Assembly (NCBI RefSeq): GCF_029867415.1
Contig: NW_026705574.1
Coordinates: forward strand, 124,001-188,000
Length of the DNA stretch: 64,000 bases
DNA from: Vicia villosa
Lineage: Eukaryota; Streptophyta; Magnoliopsida; Fabales; Fabaceae
Direction of reading: 5' to 3'
Shown piece by piece: positions 32,073 through 43,955 of this stretch; position 1 is the stretch's first letter, and every line of letters starts with the position of its first letter. The notes beneath the pieces were generated by a model. It saw nothing but the letters and a program-made list of their open reading frames with translations. It made no database searches and was not told the DNA's origin. The translations under genes and the position numbers were made by a program.

Positions 32073-34976
32073 TGTAATACGGTGAACTGACTTTATTTGA
32101 AATGTGCGGATAGCAAGAGTCGCCACCGACTTTTATTTTATCCAATTGGAAAGGCTAAAAGAACAGGAAAATACCTTTTAAAGAAATTTTGAGTTCGGGG
32201 GGTAAGTTATACAAAGGGAAGGTGTAAGGCACCCTTTGCATCCATGGTTATCCATGGGCTCTTAATTGCTTAGCTCACTTTATTTTTTTTTTAAATGTTT
32301 GAATTGTTTGAAAAGTAATGTGTGAATAGGAAAAGATTTGTTTAAGGACTTTAGCTTGTAAATAAGCGTAGCCTTGTTTGAAAGTATGTGAAAACAAGTG
32401 GGAAAAAGAGTTTCGAATTTGAATTTGGAAAAAAGAGCAAGCAATTAGTAGCAACTACCCTAAGTTTAAAAACGTTCTTTTAGCTTTTCAGGAGAAAGGA
32501 TCTATCCATACCATGAGATGGCAGGAAGTCTTTCAATTGGATTTGAAGGGTCATCGAGTTATCATTCGCCATAAGACTGTCCCTTACCATAAAGAGGGCA
32601 GGTAGTCTAAGGGAAGGATATAATAGTCATTTAAGGCATCATGCGAGGATACCTTAGCAATTGGGACGATTATTCTTTATAAGGCAACCTCGTGGGAGTT
32701 TCAATAACTTTGAAGGCAACATTGCTTTAGGTATCCTCGGAATTGAGGGACTTGACTATTTTTAGGCAACAAAATTAATAAGGCAACAAGGCAACGGTAA
32801 TAAGGCAACAAGGCAGCCAGAGGGATTACCCTAAAGGTGTGTGTGTGGCACAATCACGTGGTTCAATTCGAATATTTAATCTTGTAATTAGTGATCTAAT
32901 TTAGTTCAAGGCTTGCACTCCCTAAGATTACTAACCACAGCAGAAAAATAAAGGCAGAATGAAAATCCTACGCTATTACAATAAACACCTGCGGGGATGG
33001 GGAATTAAAAGGCAAAATATAAGAAGGAACAATAATTAATCAAAAAATCTTGAATGTCCTGATCTTCCTCGAATCCTTGATTGACTCTGATCATCTGAGA
33101 ATTAACAGAAAATAATGGGGGTGAGTGTAGGAGGAATTCATTAACAGATGAAGTAAAACCTTATTGAACCTACAAGGCAAAAGTTAAAAATAAAATGATA
33201 TTTAAATAAAAAGGGAATCAGAACTTAGCTTTTTCGATTGGTATGGCGTGCGGCTGAAGAATCCTGATTAACCCTGAAAAATGAAGAAGAGAAAGGTAGA
33301 AAAGTTTTTGTTCTGAAAAAGGCAAAGGTTTTGAAAACATTCAGGGGTAAACCCTGATTTTTAGGGAATGAGGTTTTAGGAGAAAAGACACTAAGTTCAT
33401 GGATGACATCTACCTAACAGTGATTAGTGGTCATGAAAAAAGAGGGATAAAATAAAATCAGGGTTTAAAGCAACGGATTAAACATGTAAAGTGAATAAAT
33501 TAATATATATATATAAAAAAATCGAAAGTTCGATTAAATAAATTAAAGAGTCATGAAAATATAATTTTATAAAAATAAAAAAATAGTTTAAATAATAAAG
33601 AAAAAAGAAAATAAATAAAAAGGAATTATGTAATTAAAAATAAATAAATAGATAAATAAAAGTTAGAAAACTTAGCTCTGATCTTGTGTGTGAGCTTCTT
33701 GAGGTTCCAGGGTGCACTTGCATATTCTGGGTCATTGGATCTGAGTGCAGGGATATCCAATGGTGGAACAACGCTGACGCGCCATGATGTGCCTTTTGGG
33801 GAAAGGACTGGATCATTGAACAGCATCAAACAAATTAAATAAAAAAACGCAGTCCCCCAGGTTTCGAACCTGTGACATGGGGGACAAGGGAACCAAGTAC
33901 ACATGTACTGCCACCAGACCAATGTTTATTCGCTGTTAGTGATACTCGCCAGTGAAAATAAATAGGAAACGTAATAGTTAATGAAATTCAAAAGAAAAAG
34001 AAGTCAAACATGGGCCCCAGGTGCGTTGGCTGACGAATGGGATGGAGAGAGAGAAACCGTGTCTGCTGACTGGCCAATGAGGTGCGTTTCTCAAGCCACG
34101 CATGCAGTCAAAGGAGGGCTTTTCACTGTTCATCGTCATCCTCACATTACCTGCGGATTTAGGCATGGAATTTGCTACGATTCTTCCTGCGGAATTTGCT
34201 TCGACTCCTTCATCTCCAAACCTGGAACTTTGCAACACCAAGACCACGAATCTAACAGTTCTAAAAAGTACCTAGGTCCACTAAATTGAAGGTTGCGAAC
34301 TCATTGGTGCCGTTGGTTTTGAGTAACACGACCCGTATCCATGAGAACGATGACTTACCATGGTAATGCCCTAACAATGGCACATTCGAGTACTTGCATC
34401 AAACCTTCACAAAGATGGTTCTAAATGATCCTAATAATGCATATGAACATATAGAGATGCATAGTATTAATTAAAACGGCATATATTAAGAGTTTATGAT
34501 CAAGGGAGATAAGCCAAACCGGTAGATCTCGTATGCGATGGTCTGGCCGTGTTTAAGCTTAGATGGTGCGTGATACCAACTCCTGGGAACCTCAGGATTG
34601 TGAATGAATGCTTGGTCTTGATCGAAAATTGCTGGAAGAGATTTTTTTGTTATGCCCTAGTTCTTAGAGATATTTGTAACTTGGAAACCCTAAAGCTCTT
34701 CTTCTCCTCTCTATTTTTCGTCCTCCTTTGGCTCAGCATGTTTGTGTATATATATGAGGAGTATTTAGGTCACTTAATTTGGAAAGAATTGTGTGATTGA
34801 ATATTTGGAAATATTGAAAAATATTTGATTGGAAATATCATGATAACTTGCTATTTCCATCCAAATCTTCTTCCAATCAAATATGAATGATTTTCTTGAG
34901 CTCCAAGGATGATTTTTTTGATTGAGAAACAAATCATTCATTAATGCAAATTTATTTTATTTTCCTTTGATTTAAA
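32073..34976 (-). mobile_element. 5' LTR of the Ogre-like element, proximal part
   Basis: Matches 22340-25246 closely, with scattered substitutions. It is cut at 34976 by the Helitron and resumes at 40775. Confidence 0.92.
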
Positions 34977-34986
34977 CTAGTAGAAG

Positions 34987-35006
34987 ACCCGTGCGACCGC
35001 ACGGGT
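34987..35006 (-). other. Helitron 3' terminal hairpin
   Basis: ACCCGTGCG and CGCACGGGT form a perfect 9 bp GC-rich stem around a 2-base loop (in practice a tetraloop), ten bases from the CTAG end. In Helitrons this structure marks the end of transfer. Confidence 0.9.
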
Positions 35007-35880
35007 AATTCATATCTTAATGTGAACAATATTGTACCAACGGAATTTAAAACCTTAAACATTTAGAATGTAGAATATTGATTCACTATAAGAAACATAA
35101 AGATGAGACCAATATATAGTTAATTTGTTTTACAGAATAATAGAATAAAAATAACAAAAAAAATAGAACTTAAATAATGATATGTCATGCTTATTCTGAG
35201 GACTCTCACTACTATGTGCACAGTCACATTGATCCTCTTGGTTAGTTCACGTTGATCCTCTAGGATGGTTTGAAAAGTGCACTCGCCAACACGAATCTTG
35301 TGTCCATCCTACAATTAAGTCAAAAGATATTCGAAAGACAACAGAAGAAAGACAACAAAGGGGAAGACGACAAGGATGCCAACTGAATCTGATAATAAAT
35401 GAAACAATTAACAAATAAGTGAAAATCAATACCAAAAATTTATTTACTAATCTAATAGGAATAGAAAAAGATAGATAAACCTAAACGGAAAGGGCTGCAG
35501 AAGAAGATGCAAAATTAAACCATAAAAAATATAAGCATATTCATTAAAGGGAAACGAAGACGATCATGTATAAATAGAAATTTGGAATAAGATACAACAG
35601 GTGGATTTTCTATGCATTGATTTGCTAACATGGCATCGCCTACTATTCAACCAAACTCCTTTCATAAATTAAATTTTGCCAAATTCATGTTTCATTCCAT
35701 AAACTAATGTTATAGAAAAGAAAGATTTTAAATTAAACACATACAAAAGCATATCATTGATCTTATTCAAAACAAAACATCTGAAAATATCTAATAAAGA
35801 GGTACTAACTAATTGGGGTTAACACTAACTAACCCATTTACATAGATTTTGTTTCATGAAAAACCAATAACCATTATGAA

Positions 35881-36480
35881 TTACAAACCAGCAGTGTAAT
35901 TCACACAAATAGAGGGTAACCAAAGATTGCCTTCAATAAATTGAGCCACAGTGTACTTGTTAGCATCGCTCAAATCATTGAACACATGGTAACCCGGTCA
36001 TTTCACTTGGTTAGCTAGCCTAGCACCCGGTCCAGAGTTTATGTAATCACCGTAGTATAATGTGTCCAAAGCAAAACTTATGTTCCACTCTAACCACCCT
36101 TCCGGCCTTAGCGCATTACTTATGTAGGATTGCATGAAAATTGTCCGTGAAAAATTCTTCCAGGGTCTACCAAGGTATGTTGGGATGGTTTCATTCTCTG
36201 CTGAAATGTTGCAAAATTAAAAGGAGAATCCGCTTGGTTGGTTTGGATCCATCCTTCCATGAGCGGCAACAATGTTCTTTTGTTTAGGAATCCCTTTCTT
36301 GGCTATTATTTGACAGTTCTGGAACACGGCGGTGGCATATCTAAAGATGAAATTCACTGTACCAGCAAATGTGCACTCCCTGTAAAATTGACGCATGTTG
36401 TGGGGATATAGGCAATCTTGATAACCGAATATCTCACACCGATAAAACACCGAGGTCAGAGTCTGATCTTAATGCCACTG
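35881..36480 (-). pseudogene. Pectin methylesterase (PME), C-terminal half
   Basis: The minus strand encodes the catalytic C-terminal half of a plant pectin methylesterase, which removes methyl groups from cell-wall pectin. Visible blocks in order are FYRCEIFGYQDCLYPH, RQFYRECTFAGTVNFIF (the G-x-V-D-F-I-F-G active-site block with D to N and G to R changes), FQNCQIIAKKG, DPNQPSGFSF, TIPTYLGRPWKNFSRTIFM (the conserved LGRPW), GWLEWN, LDTLYYGDY and a final NYTAGL at the stop. Two in-frame stops (36217-36219 and 35998-36000) stand where Q and W are expected. A frameshift lies near 36455. The N-terminal half is absent. Loss of the catalytic Asp of the DFIFG block means it could not work. Confidence 0.9.
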
Positions 36481-39400
36481 CTGGCTCCTTAGATCAGAGC
36501 TTAGATTTCCAATACTATTATCCTTCCCTGTAAAACAAAACATTTAGCTACAATGATAACATAAGAAAGAAAACGAAAAATTGAGGATGTGATAACATTG
36601 AACTGACACAGACACATAGCACGATACTGATACTTATACATAGACTCATGTAATTGTTATTCTTTTCCATGAAATGTGTAGAAACTTTGATAGGTTAATT
36701 ATATTATTCAGTCATATATATTGCCAACATAACCATGGTGCTAGCAAACCAACTATCAGAATTTATGAACCATTGTTTTCAGGTAGAAGAATTGCAAGAA
36801 TATATTAACTCACCTTAGTGTAGATTATGTTGAATATCTTCCAAACAGGTCGACAGTATTATGTATATAACTTTGAGACCATCTGAAGTTAAGTGTTAGA
36901 TTTAGAAAATAGCTTCCAAAAATCAGAGTTAAATTTCAAATATATGATGTACTTTGTACTTTGTGATAGTTTTAGGAAAGTTAGAGGACAATTGTGAAAT
37001 TATAAAAGTTGATTATTAATTACAAATTAGTTCATAATTAAATCCATAATCATAAATATAAAAAATAAAAAGCCTTAGATGTTTTCAACAGAACTGCAAA
37101 TATATAGTTTGATGTTTGTAAATGGATAGTATGTTGCCTAGTTACTTTTCTTAACTGAAATCAGTATGTCCAATAGGATTTAAGTAATTATTATATGGTT
37201 TGAAAGGTAGTATTTGTAACTCGGGTTGGTTAAGTTATTTTTCATTGAAACCCACACTGGTTACTGGTTTTTACACAGTATTTTAGATCCGCGGTGTAAT
37301 CTATGAATTGGAAGCATAATGGAAATTGCAGAAAAATAGTATGGTGAATGTACCTTACATGGAAGATGTGAAACATAGATGCTATATTTTAATGTATAAG
37401 CTTATTTAACACGGAATTGGCCATTGGAAAAGCATATGTACTGTTATAAAACTGGTTTGAAACCCTCCATAAAGTCACTCTAGCATGTCTAGCTGTAAAA
37501 AAAGTAGTATGAATTTAAGGTTGACTTGACCTTCGATAGATGGGCTTCCCAAAATAAAGGAAGTTGTCAAATCCAAAGGTTGGCCCGTAGCAGGAAGGAA
37601 GCCTACAAAAGCATTGCAGATGTGGATAGTTGAGCAGATAGGTTTTATTCAGAAGAATGTGTCATCTACATATCACACATAAAATAGATAAGTACAATTT
37701 GATATAAGGAGGATAATATAAAGAAAAGTGATATAGGATTTTAGAAATAAGGTCATATAACAGGTTGGTCTTGATGGTCTATTGGATCAGAAGTGATCAT
37801 TTCCAATACTGCAACTTTAGAAGTATGCTAGGAAAACACGAGTAAAACATTAGACTTTAAGCAGTATACTTTGATTAATGATTTTCTAAAGCAGTATACT
37901 TTCTAAAGTAGTATACTTTGATTAATGGTTTTTTAAAGCAGTAAAATTTGTAACACATTATACATGAGTAAATCATATGGGTATATTTTTTTACAGTAGG
38001 TGCACAAACACAACTAAAGCATTAGATAGTATACTTTGAATAATGATTTTATAAAGCAGTATACTTTGTGCATGTTTGGATATGAGTTTGGAATGGCTAG
38101 ACGTACGTTTAAAGGACCCATCACCGTGAAAACCAGAAGCGACAAATAGTAGCTTCTACGTAAACATGATAACTTACCGTGCTTTTGAATAACCCAACGC
38201 CACCCTAAACATGCTATTTGTAAAGCAGTATCCTTTGATTAATGAATTTGTAAAGCAGTATACTTTGTAAAGTAGTATACATGAGTAAAAATAAGAGGTA
38301 TCACAGTGAAGCATTTGAACTGTTTAGAAATCATATGTAGCATTCAATGTTAGGCATATCACAATGAATGTTTGCTAACAGTAAAATAAGAGGTATTGAA
38401 CTGATTTACACAATGAGAACAACTTGAACTGATTTAGGCATATCACAGTGAATTTTAGGCATATCAAGTTAATTACCATTGTCATATTACTAACAGGTTT
38501 TGAATTACCAAAGTTCTAGTTACATTGTTTTTTAAATATGGCTTTTAATAGTACAATAAGTTGTGACCTTAAACATCATACTTTAAACATAACTAAGGGA
38601 CAACCTTTGTTTGAAGAAAATTGACAAAAATGAATTATATTTTAATCAAAGGAGGTGTAGATGCTAGTCAATGTATATAAAGAACCTTTGCTTTAATTAA
38701 AGGATAACCTTTTCATGCTAAGACCTTCAAGTTTTATAAATCTAGCAAAGATGAGTTCCTATTCTATAGGTGAAAACATGATGGTCTACACTGCTAGAAA
38801 CAAAAGATGAGTTGACAGTTAATTGAAATAGTATTGTGGTCGAAAGGAAAAAAAATACCTAATTCGTGTTTGAAGTGTATCATTGAAACATGAACTGTAT
38901 CAATTATATTAAAAATCATACATTTTCTAAAAAAAGTGGAGTATTTTAGAAATGCTGGAAATGATATTATATTAACCATCATGCTAATAACTTGTCATAA
39001 AGCAAGTGCTGAAATGTTAGTTTGAATAAATCCTTTGCTGGGATGAATCTTACATGTTATACAAAAGTGAAAACTCACAAAAGCTGTGTGACATTACAAA
39101 AGAGGATGTAGTGTAATAAAACAGGAAACCTTATTGTTTTACTTTCTATAAGGAACTTTATGAAACCAAACAATGCCTAATGATCACTTCCAAATTATAT
39201 TAATTAACACAAAATTTTCCATTCCCTTCTAAGGCCAAGTCACATATATTTAAATGCCTAATGACCAATAATCGAGTACAAACCGAGATCAAAAAATGAA
39301 TGGTAGCCTTTTCATAAGGTTACAACTAATAACTTTACAAAATGAATCAAAATTGAAGCAGCTCTCAGTATAAACACAAGTGCAGTGTTTACAAAATTGT

Positions 39401-39626
39401 GAAGTTCATAGAATGCATCAAAATTGAAGCAGCTAGCAGTAAATACAAACAGCTGCATTAGGGAGTTTTGACAGAAAAAGACGTGCCTCATTGTATCATT
39501 GTACCAACCATTAAGAATAAATGATATTTGAGGAGTCTTACCATTGCAGTGTTAGCATATTCCAAAGGAATGACTTCGATTTAAGGTTTTATATCATGTT
39601 TAGCATAAAAATCAATCATCTCTTAA

Positions 39627-39940
39627 GGCTTTGTTTGGATTGATGGAACCGGATGGAGCGGAGCGGAATGAGATGGAATAAAATGATATTCCATTGTTTG
39701 GATAATTTAAAAACGGATGGAACGGAGCGGAATAGAGTGGTATGGATTCCATTCCATTCCATCACTTACCACCATTTTTCTTACCCTCCGATTTGGGCGG
39801 AATGAACAACTTATCTTGTTCCGTCCTAAAATTTCCAAACAATGGAATGGTATCTTCGTTCCGCTCCGTTTCACTCCGCTCCATCCCACTCCGCTCCGCT
39901 CCATTCCGCTCCATTGATTTTATGATATCCAAACATAGCC
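39627..39940. mobile_element. Tourist-like (PIF/Harbinger) MITE
   Basis: 314 bp with terminal inverted repeats GGCTTTGTTTGGAT and ATCCAAACATAGCC, flanked by TAA (39624-39626 and 39941-39943), the 3 bp duplication of PIF/Harbinger elements. The two halves are long imperfect inverted copies rich in 'ggagcggagcgga', so the transcript would fold into a hairpin. No coding capacity. Confidence 0.85.
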
Positions 39941-39977
39941 TAAGTCTCTTCTAACCCTTCAATCAAGAAAAATACTC

Positions 39978-39981
<4 letters not shown>

Positions 39982-40068
<87 letters not shown>
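39982..40068. repeat. (TA)n microsatellite
   Basis: About 43 uninterrupted TA units. Open frames reading Tyr-Ile across it are artefacts. Confidence 0.97.
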
Positions 40069-40071
<3 letters not shown>

Positions 40072-40774
40072 TGTGAAATATATATTGTAAGGATACCCAG
40101 GAAATTCAAACAGTGTATCAAAAGAGAACAAAAGTCATTAACCATTGCTTTTCTCTACCTTGGTATATATCTTTAACAGCCAATACTGGGAGAGGAACTC
40201 TGACAAAAACTTTCATCCAACAGCCAACCCTCCATTTCTTCTATCTCTAACCTGTGGTTCATCTCTTTCCTTGTGCATCTTCTTCATTTCCATAGCTTTT
40301 CGGAACCCTAAATTTTTACAAACGAAATTGCAATAAAAAGTGTTCTTGGAGAAGCTGAAACAAAAACGAAAAAAAGGAAGGAAGAATAAATTTTACCCGA
40401 TGTGCAAGGACGGTGAAAGGGAGACGAGGGGGCTGGGGCGGTGGGGTTTGGGTTTTGAATGTGGAGAGAGAACTTGTGATTGTAGAGGAAAAAGAAAAGT
40501 GAAGTAGAATGTTTTGAAATGAAAGGGTGTAGAAGAATAGGCAATTGTTCTTAGGTTTTAAAGCTTGGAGGGAAAATCTAATGGATAATAAGATGCAATC
40601 ACAAGAATTATGAAATAAGAGTGCCATTTGGACCTATGGAGAAGTTTGATTGGTTGAAATAAAATTTTGAATTAGAAAATTACAAAAAAGGGCTTTTGTA
40701 AGGGTAATTAATTTTTGCATTAAGGGTAATTTAGGGAGTTTGGTAGTATGTTTTATTAATAGGTAGGTAGTTGA

Positions 40775-41862
40775 TTGAATAAAAATAAAAAATAAATAAA
40801 ATAAAAAGGCCAAACATTCACCAACGAAAATTCAATGGCCTCTAGGTGTCTCTTGGGCTTTTATATGATCCAAAATGAAGTCTCATGATTTAATTCTTTA
40901 TTTTTGGTATTTTACTTGATTTATTTGCCATTTAAAAGAATAAAATTCAAATAAATAGAAATAAAAATGCCAAAAATATAAAGATGATTTTATAGGCCCT
41001 TTTATGGATCATATATGTGTTTGAAATCCAAAACTTAGGCCTATTAGTCAAAAAACTCAAAATTGTCCAATTAGGGTTTCATGTTCTTCTTGAATTTCGC
41101 CCAACTTGTGCAAGTCATAACTCTTTCATTTTTTATTGTATGGAAGTGTTCTTGAGCTTTTTAGAAAGCTTAGAGTGTCCTCTAAATGATGCTTTTGGTT
41201 TCATCTCAATTAAATATTCCATGCTCAAGTTATGAGCTTTGAGAAAAAATGATTTTTTTGCGATCCTTTAGAAGGACCTGTAATGTTTTGATCCATATCT
41301 CTCAAATGAAGCATTTTTAGACTTGGAATATGAGAGACAAAATTGTAGAGAGTTCAATTTACTTCAAATTGAGCTTTGGATGGGAAATTTCTGATGTTCC
41401 ATGAGGGAGTTATGGCTGGTCAAAGTTCGGTTGACTTTTACCTAGAAACCCTAATTTAGCAACTTTGTACTTTTGTGGATTTTGGAATTTCCTTTGATGA
41501 ATCATGATCATCCTTTGATCAAATGATGAGTAAAAAAAATCAGGAGTTTTGACTGTATTTTGACCATTGTTTGACTTTTAGGTCAACCAGTCGACTATTG
41601 ATCGTTTGGACCATTGAGTGAGCAATCTTTTGAATCAGAGCTTGAAAATTGGTATGAGAAATCTATGAGGCATTTGAGAGGCCGTGAAGTCCATTTGAAA
41701 TATCAGAAGTTGATTATACTTGGAGAGAATCAGAACCCTAGCTGAAGGCTTGTTGTTTAGGAGACAGGTAAGTGAGCCTAATTCTGATATAGCCTTGAGC
41801 AATTGAAGATCATGTGAATCAAAATCCATTGAAATATGATGGGAAAATTTTGGGGTATGAAA
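40775..41862 (-). mobile_element. 5' LTR of the Ogre-like element, distal part
   Basis: Continues the LTR after the Helitron, from 'ttgaataaaaat' to 'ggggtatgaaa'. The terminal CA (plus strand) reads AA here, so the TG end of this LTR is mutated. TAAAC follows. Confidence 0.92.
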
Positions 41863-43200
41863 TAAACAAAGCAAGGTTGGTGGCTCAAGGATATAATCAA
41901 GAGGAAGGAATCGACTTTGAAGAAAATTTCGCTCTGGTTGCAAGGTTAGAAGCTATTCATCTTTTACTTGCTTATGCTTGCTCATTAAATTTTCAGCTTT
42001 TTCAAATCTATGTCAAAAGTGCTTTCTTGAATGGATACATCAATGAAGAAGTCTATGTCAAACAACTCCCAGGCTTTAAAGACTTCAAGAATCCCTCGCA
42101 TGTATTTAAATTGAAAAAGGCTCTCTATGGTTTAAAGCAAGCACCAAGGGCATGGTATGATCGTCTTAGCAACTTTCTATGCGAAAAAGGTTTTGAAAAA
42201 GGTAAAGTTGACAAGACTTTGTTTATAAAGAAAGTTAAAAATCATACTTTATTATTTCAAGTCTACAATGACGATATCATATTCGGTTCAACAAACAAAG
42301 AATTATGTGAAGATTTTCATCAATAATGCAAGGAGAATTCGAGATGTCTGTGATGGGTAAGATGAACTATTTTCTTGGATTACAAATCAAGCAATCAAAG
42401 GATGGCATCTTCATCAACCAATCCAAGTATTGCAAAGAATTATTGAAAATATTTGACATGGATAATTGTAAAATAATGTCTACTCCTATGGGATCTGGTA
42501 CATATGTAGATCAAGATGAATCTGGAGTTTCGATTGATATTACAAAATATCGAGGTATGATTGGTTATTTATTATATTTGACGGAAAGTCGTCCTGACAT
42601 AATGTTTAGTGTTTGTTTGTGTGTCCGCTTTCAAGCAAATCCGAAGGAATCTCATCTCATGTCGGTAAAAAGAATCATGAAATATCTGAAGGGAAAAACG
42701 AATGTCGATCTATGGTATCCAAAAGGTAGTGTATGTAATTATTTGGTTATTCTAACACGGATTATGCAGGTTGCAAAACTGATCGTAAAAGTACGAGTGC
42801 AACATGTCACATCTTAGGAAACGCATTAGTATCATGGTCATGCAACAAACAAGCTTGTGTCGCACTTAGCACGACTGGAGCAGAATACATTGCAGTAGGA
42901 AGTTATTATGCTCAAATCTTATGGTTAAAACAACAACTTAGTGGCTACGGCTTAGCTCTTGGATGCATTCCTCTAAAGTGTGACAACACAAGTGCTATCA
43001 ATATTACAAAGAATCTGGTCATGCATTCAGGAACGAAACATATTGACATCCGACATCACTTCCTACGAGATCACGTATTTAAAGGTGACGTCAAAGTTAC
43101 TTTTGTAGATACTCATAATCAACTCGCAGACATATTCACAAAACCGTTGGCACGAGAACCATTCTTCAAAATTAGACGAGAATTGGGTATTTTTTTATGA
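41863..43200 (+). pseudogene. Sirevirus-like copia pol, part 2 (RT and RNase H)
   Basis: The RT reading resumes with NKARLVAQGYNQEEGIDF and runs through KSAFLNGYINEEVYVKQ, KALYGLKQAPRAWYDRL and the catalytic box YNDDIIFGS (normally Y-V-D-D). A frameshift at about 42325 leads to FEMSVMGKMNYFLGLQIKQ. The RNase H part follows (LYLTESRPDIMFSV, RKSTSATCHILGN, CDNTSAINITKN, TKHIDIRHHFLRDH, QLADIFTKPLA) after another frameshift near 42745, ending at a stop at 43198-43200. RT and RNase H similarity favours the Opie/SIRE (Sirevirus) branch of copia. The element is dead but was intact across the site when the Ogre-like element inserted. Confidence 0.88.
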
Positions 43201-43841
43201 AAACGACATAATATGAACGGTACACGTACTTATTTTATTTAAGGTTTCTATAATTTTTCACAATTACATGTTGCGTAAGTATGTTATTAAGATGTTATGT
43301 GACTTTGTATTTATGTATGTTTAGTAACTCAAGAGTAATAAAGCTACTGATTTTATCTTTTTTGGAAAATTTTCTTGTGGAAATCGATTACCACATTATG
43401 GGAAATCGATTTCCTGAGTCAAAAATTCTCTTTATGCGTTGCTCTGGTTAGGCTGAGTAAGTAGTGGAAATCGATTACCCCTATATGGGAAATCGATTTC
43501 CTATACCCGTTTTTTATTTCCTTTCTACTTTTTTAATTCAAGCTTTCTCTTTCTATGTTAAAAGTGCTTTTTAATGTTGGTCAACGCATTCATTCCTTTC
43601 CAACTACTCTTCCACCTACCTTCCCTTGGCCAATCAACTCCTTCAAACTTCTTAATTGCCCCCTCATAAATCTCCACTTACCAACCTTATCATCATAAAA
43701 TCCCACTTTAACAAAACCCTTATAAAACACCATCCTTCTCACTAAACCCAAATAATTTTTTATGAAAATCACTTATTTTCCCATACATACCCAAATCCGA
43801 AAATCACACACCAAACCCTAATCCTTTCCAAAACTTCTTCA
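43201..43841 (+). other. Post-pol region with CGATT-type short repeats
   Basis: GGAAATCGATTACC and GGGAAATCGATTTCC alternate twice around 43379-43505. The rest is a pyrimidine-rich leader running to the ATG at 43842, with 'ccaaaccctaatcc' just before it, much like the leader of the second ORF at 10389. Confidence 0.6.
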
Positions 43842-43955
43842 ATGGCTCCTTCAAGACATGCCAAAGGAAAGGCACCCATTTTCGAAAGCTCTCTTAACTC
43901 AGATTCTGATAATGAGCAACCTCAAAAATCCAAAAGGCTCTTAACACATGAGTGA
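43842..43955 (+). pseudogene. Truncated start of a Sirevirus extra ORF
   Basis: An ATG in good context opens a 37-residue frame, MAPSRHAKGKAPIFESS followed by an acidic-basic stretch, then a stop. Its position after pol, behind a 'ccctaatcc' leader, is where Sireviruses have their env-like ORF. The length makes the call tentative; the rest of the ORF is gone. Confidence 0.4.

Larger units (their letters stand above)
34977..40774 (-). mobile_element. Non-autonomous Helitron carrying a PME fragment
   Basis: On the minus strand the 5,798 bp unit begins TCAACTACCTACC and ends ...CTTCTACTAG. A strong hairpin (ACCCGTGCG, loop GT, CGCACGGGT) lies about ten bases before the end. It sits exactly between A and T of the uninterrupted LTR sequence 'gatttaaa|ttgaataaaa' seen at about 25247, with no target duplication. 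TC start, CTAG end, 3' hairpin and A/T insertion meet every Helitron rule. No Rep or helicase is inside. It holds a pectin methylesterase fragment, a MITE, a TA microsatellite and unrecognised sequence, including possible exon remnants near 35220-35310 and 40300-40620 (minus). Confidence 0.93.
22340..41862 (-). mobile_element. Ogre/Tat-like gag-only LTR retrotransposon, minus strand
   Basis: The element reads on the minus strand. Its LTRs are 3,989 bp (22340-26328) and 3,992 bp once the Helitron at 34977-40774 is removed. On the element's own strand the LTR begins TGTCATACCCC and ends CGTATTACA; the copy at 41862 has lost the terminal TG by one base change. A tRNA-Arg-type primer site, a gag ORF, a long tandem-repeat 3' region and a weak polypurine tract follow. 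The 5.7 kb internal region has no protease, RT, RNase H, integrase or the upstream ORF1 of autonomous Ogres. By eye the LTRs differ at roughly 45 sites (about 1.1 percent), so it is older than the element at 6364. It inserted in the RT domain of a copia element. Confidence 0.9.

Noticed and set aside
35881..36480. Working pectin methylesterase gene
   Set aside because: N-terminal half missing, two stops, a frameshift and loss of the catalytic Asp of the DFIFG block.
39940..40145. Tyr-Ile repeat open frames
   Set aside because: Artefact of the TA microsatellite.
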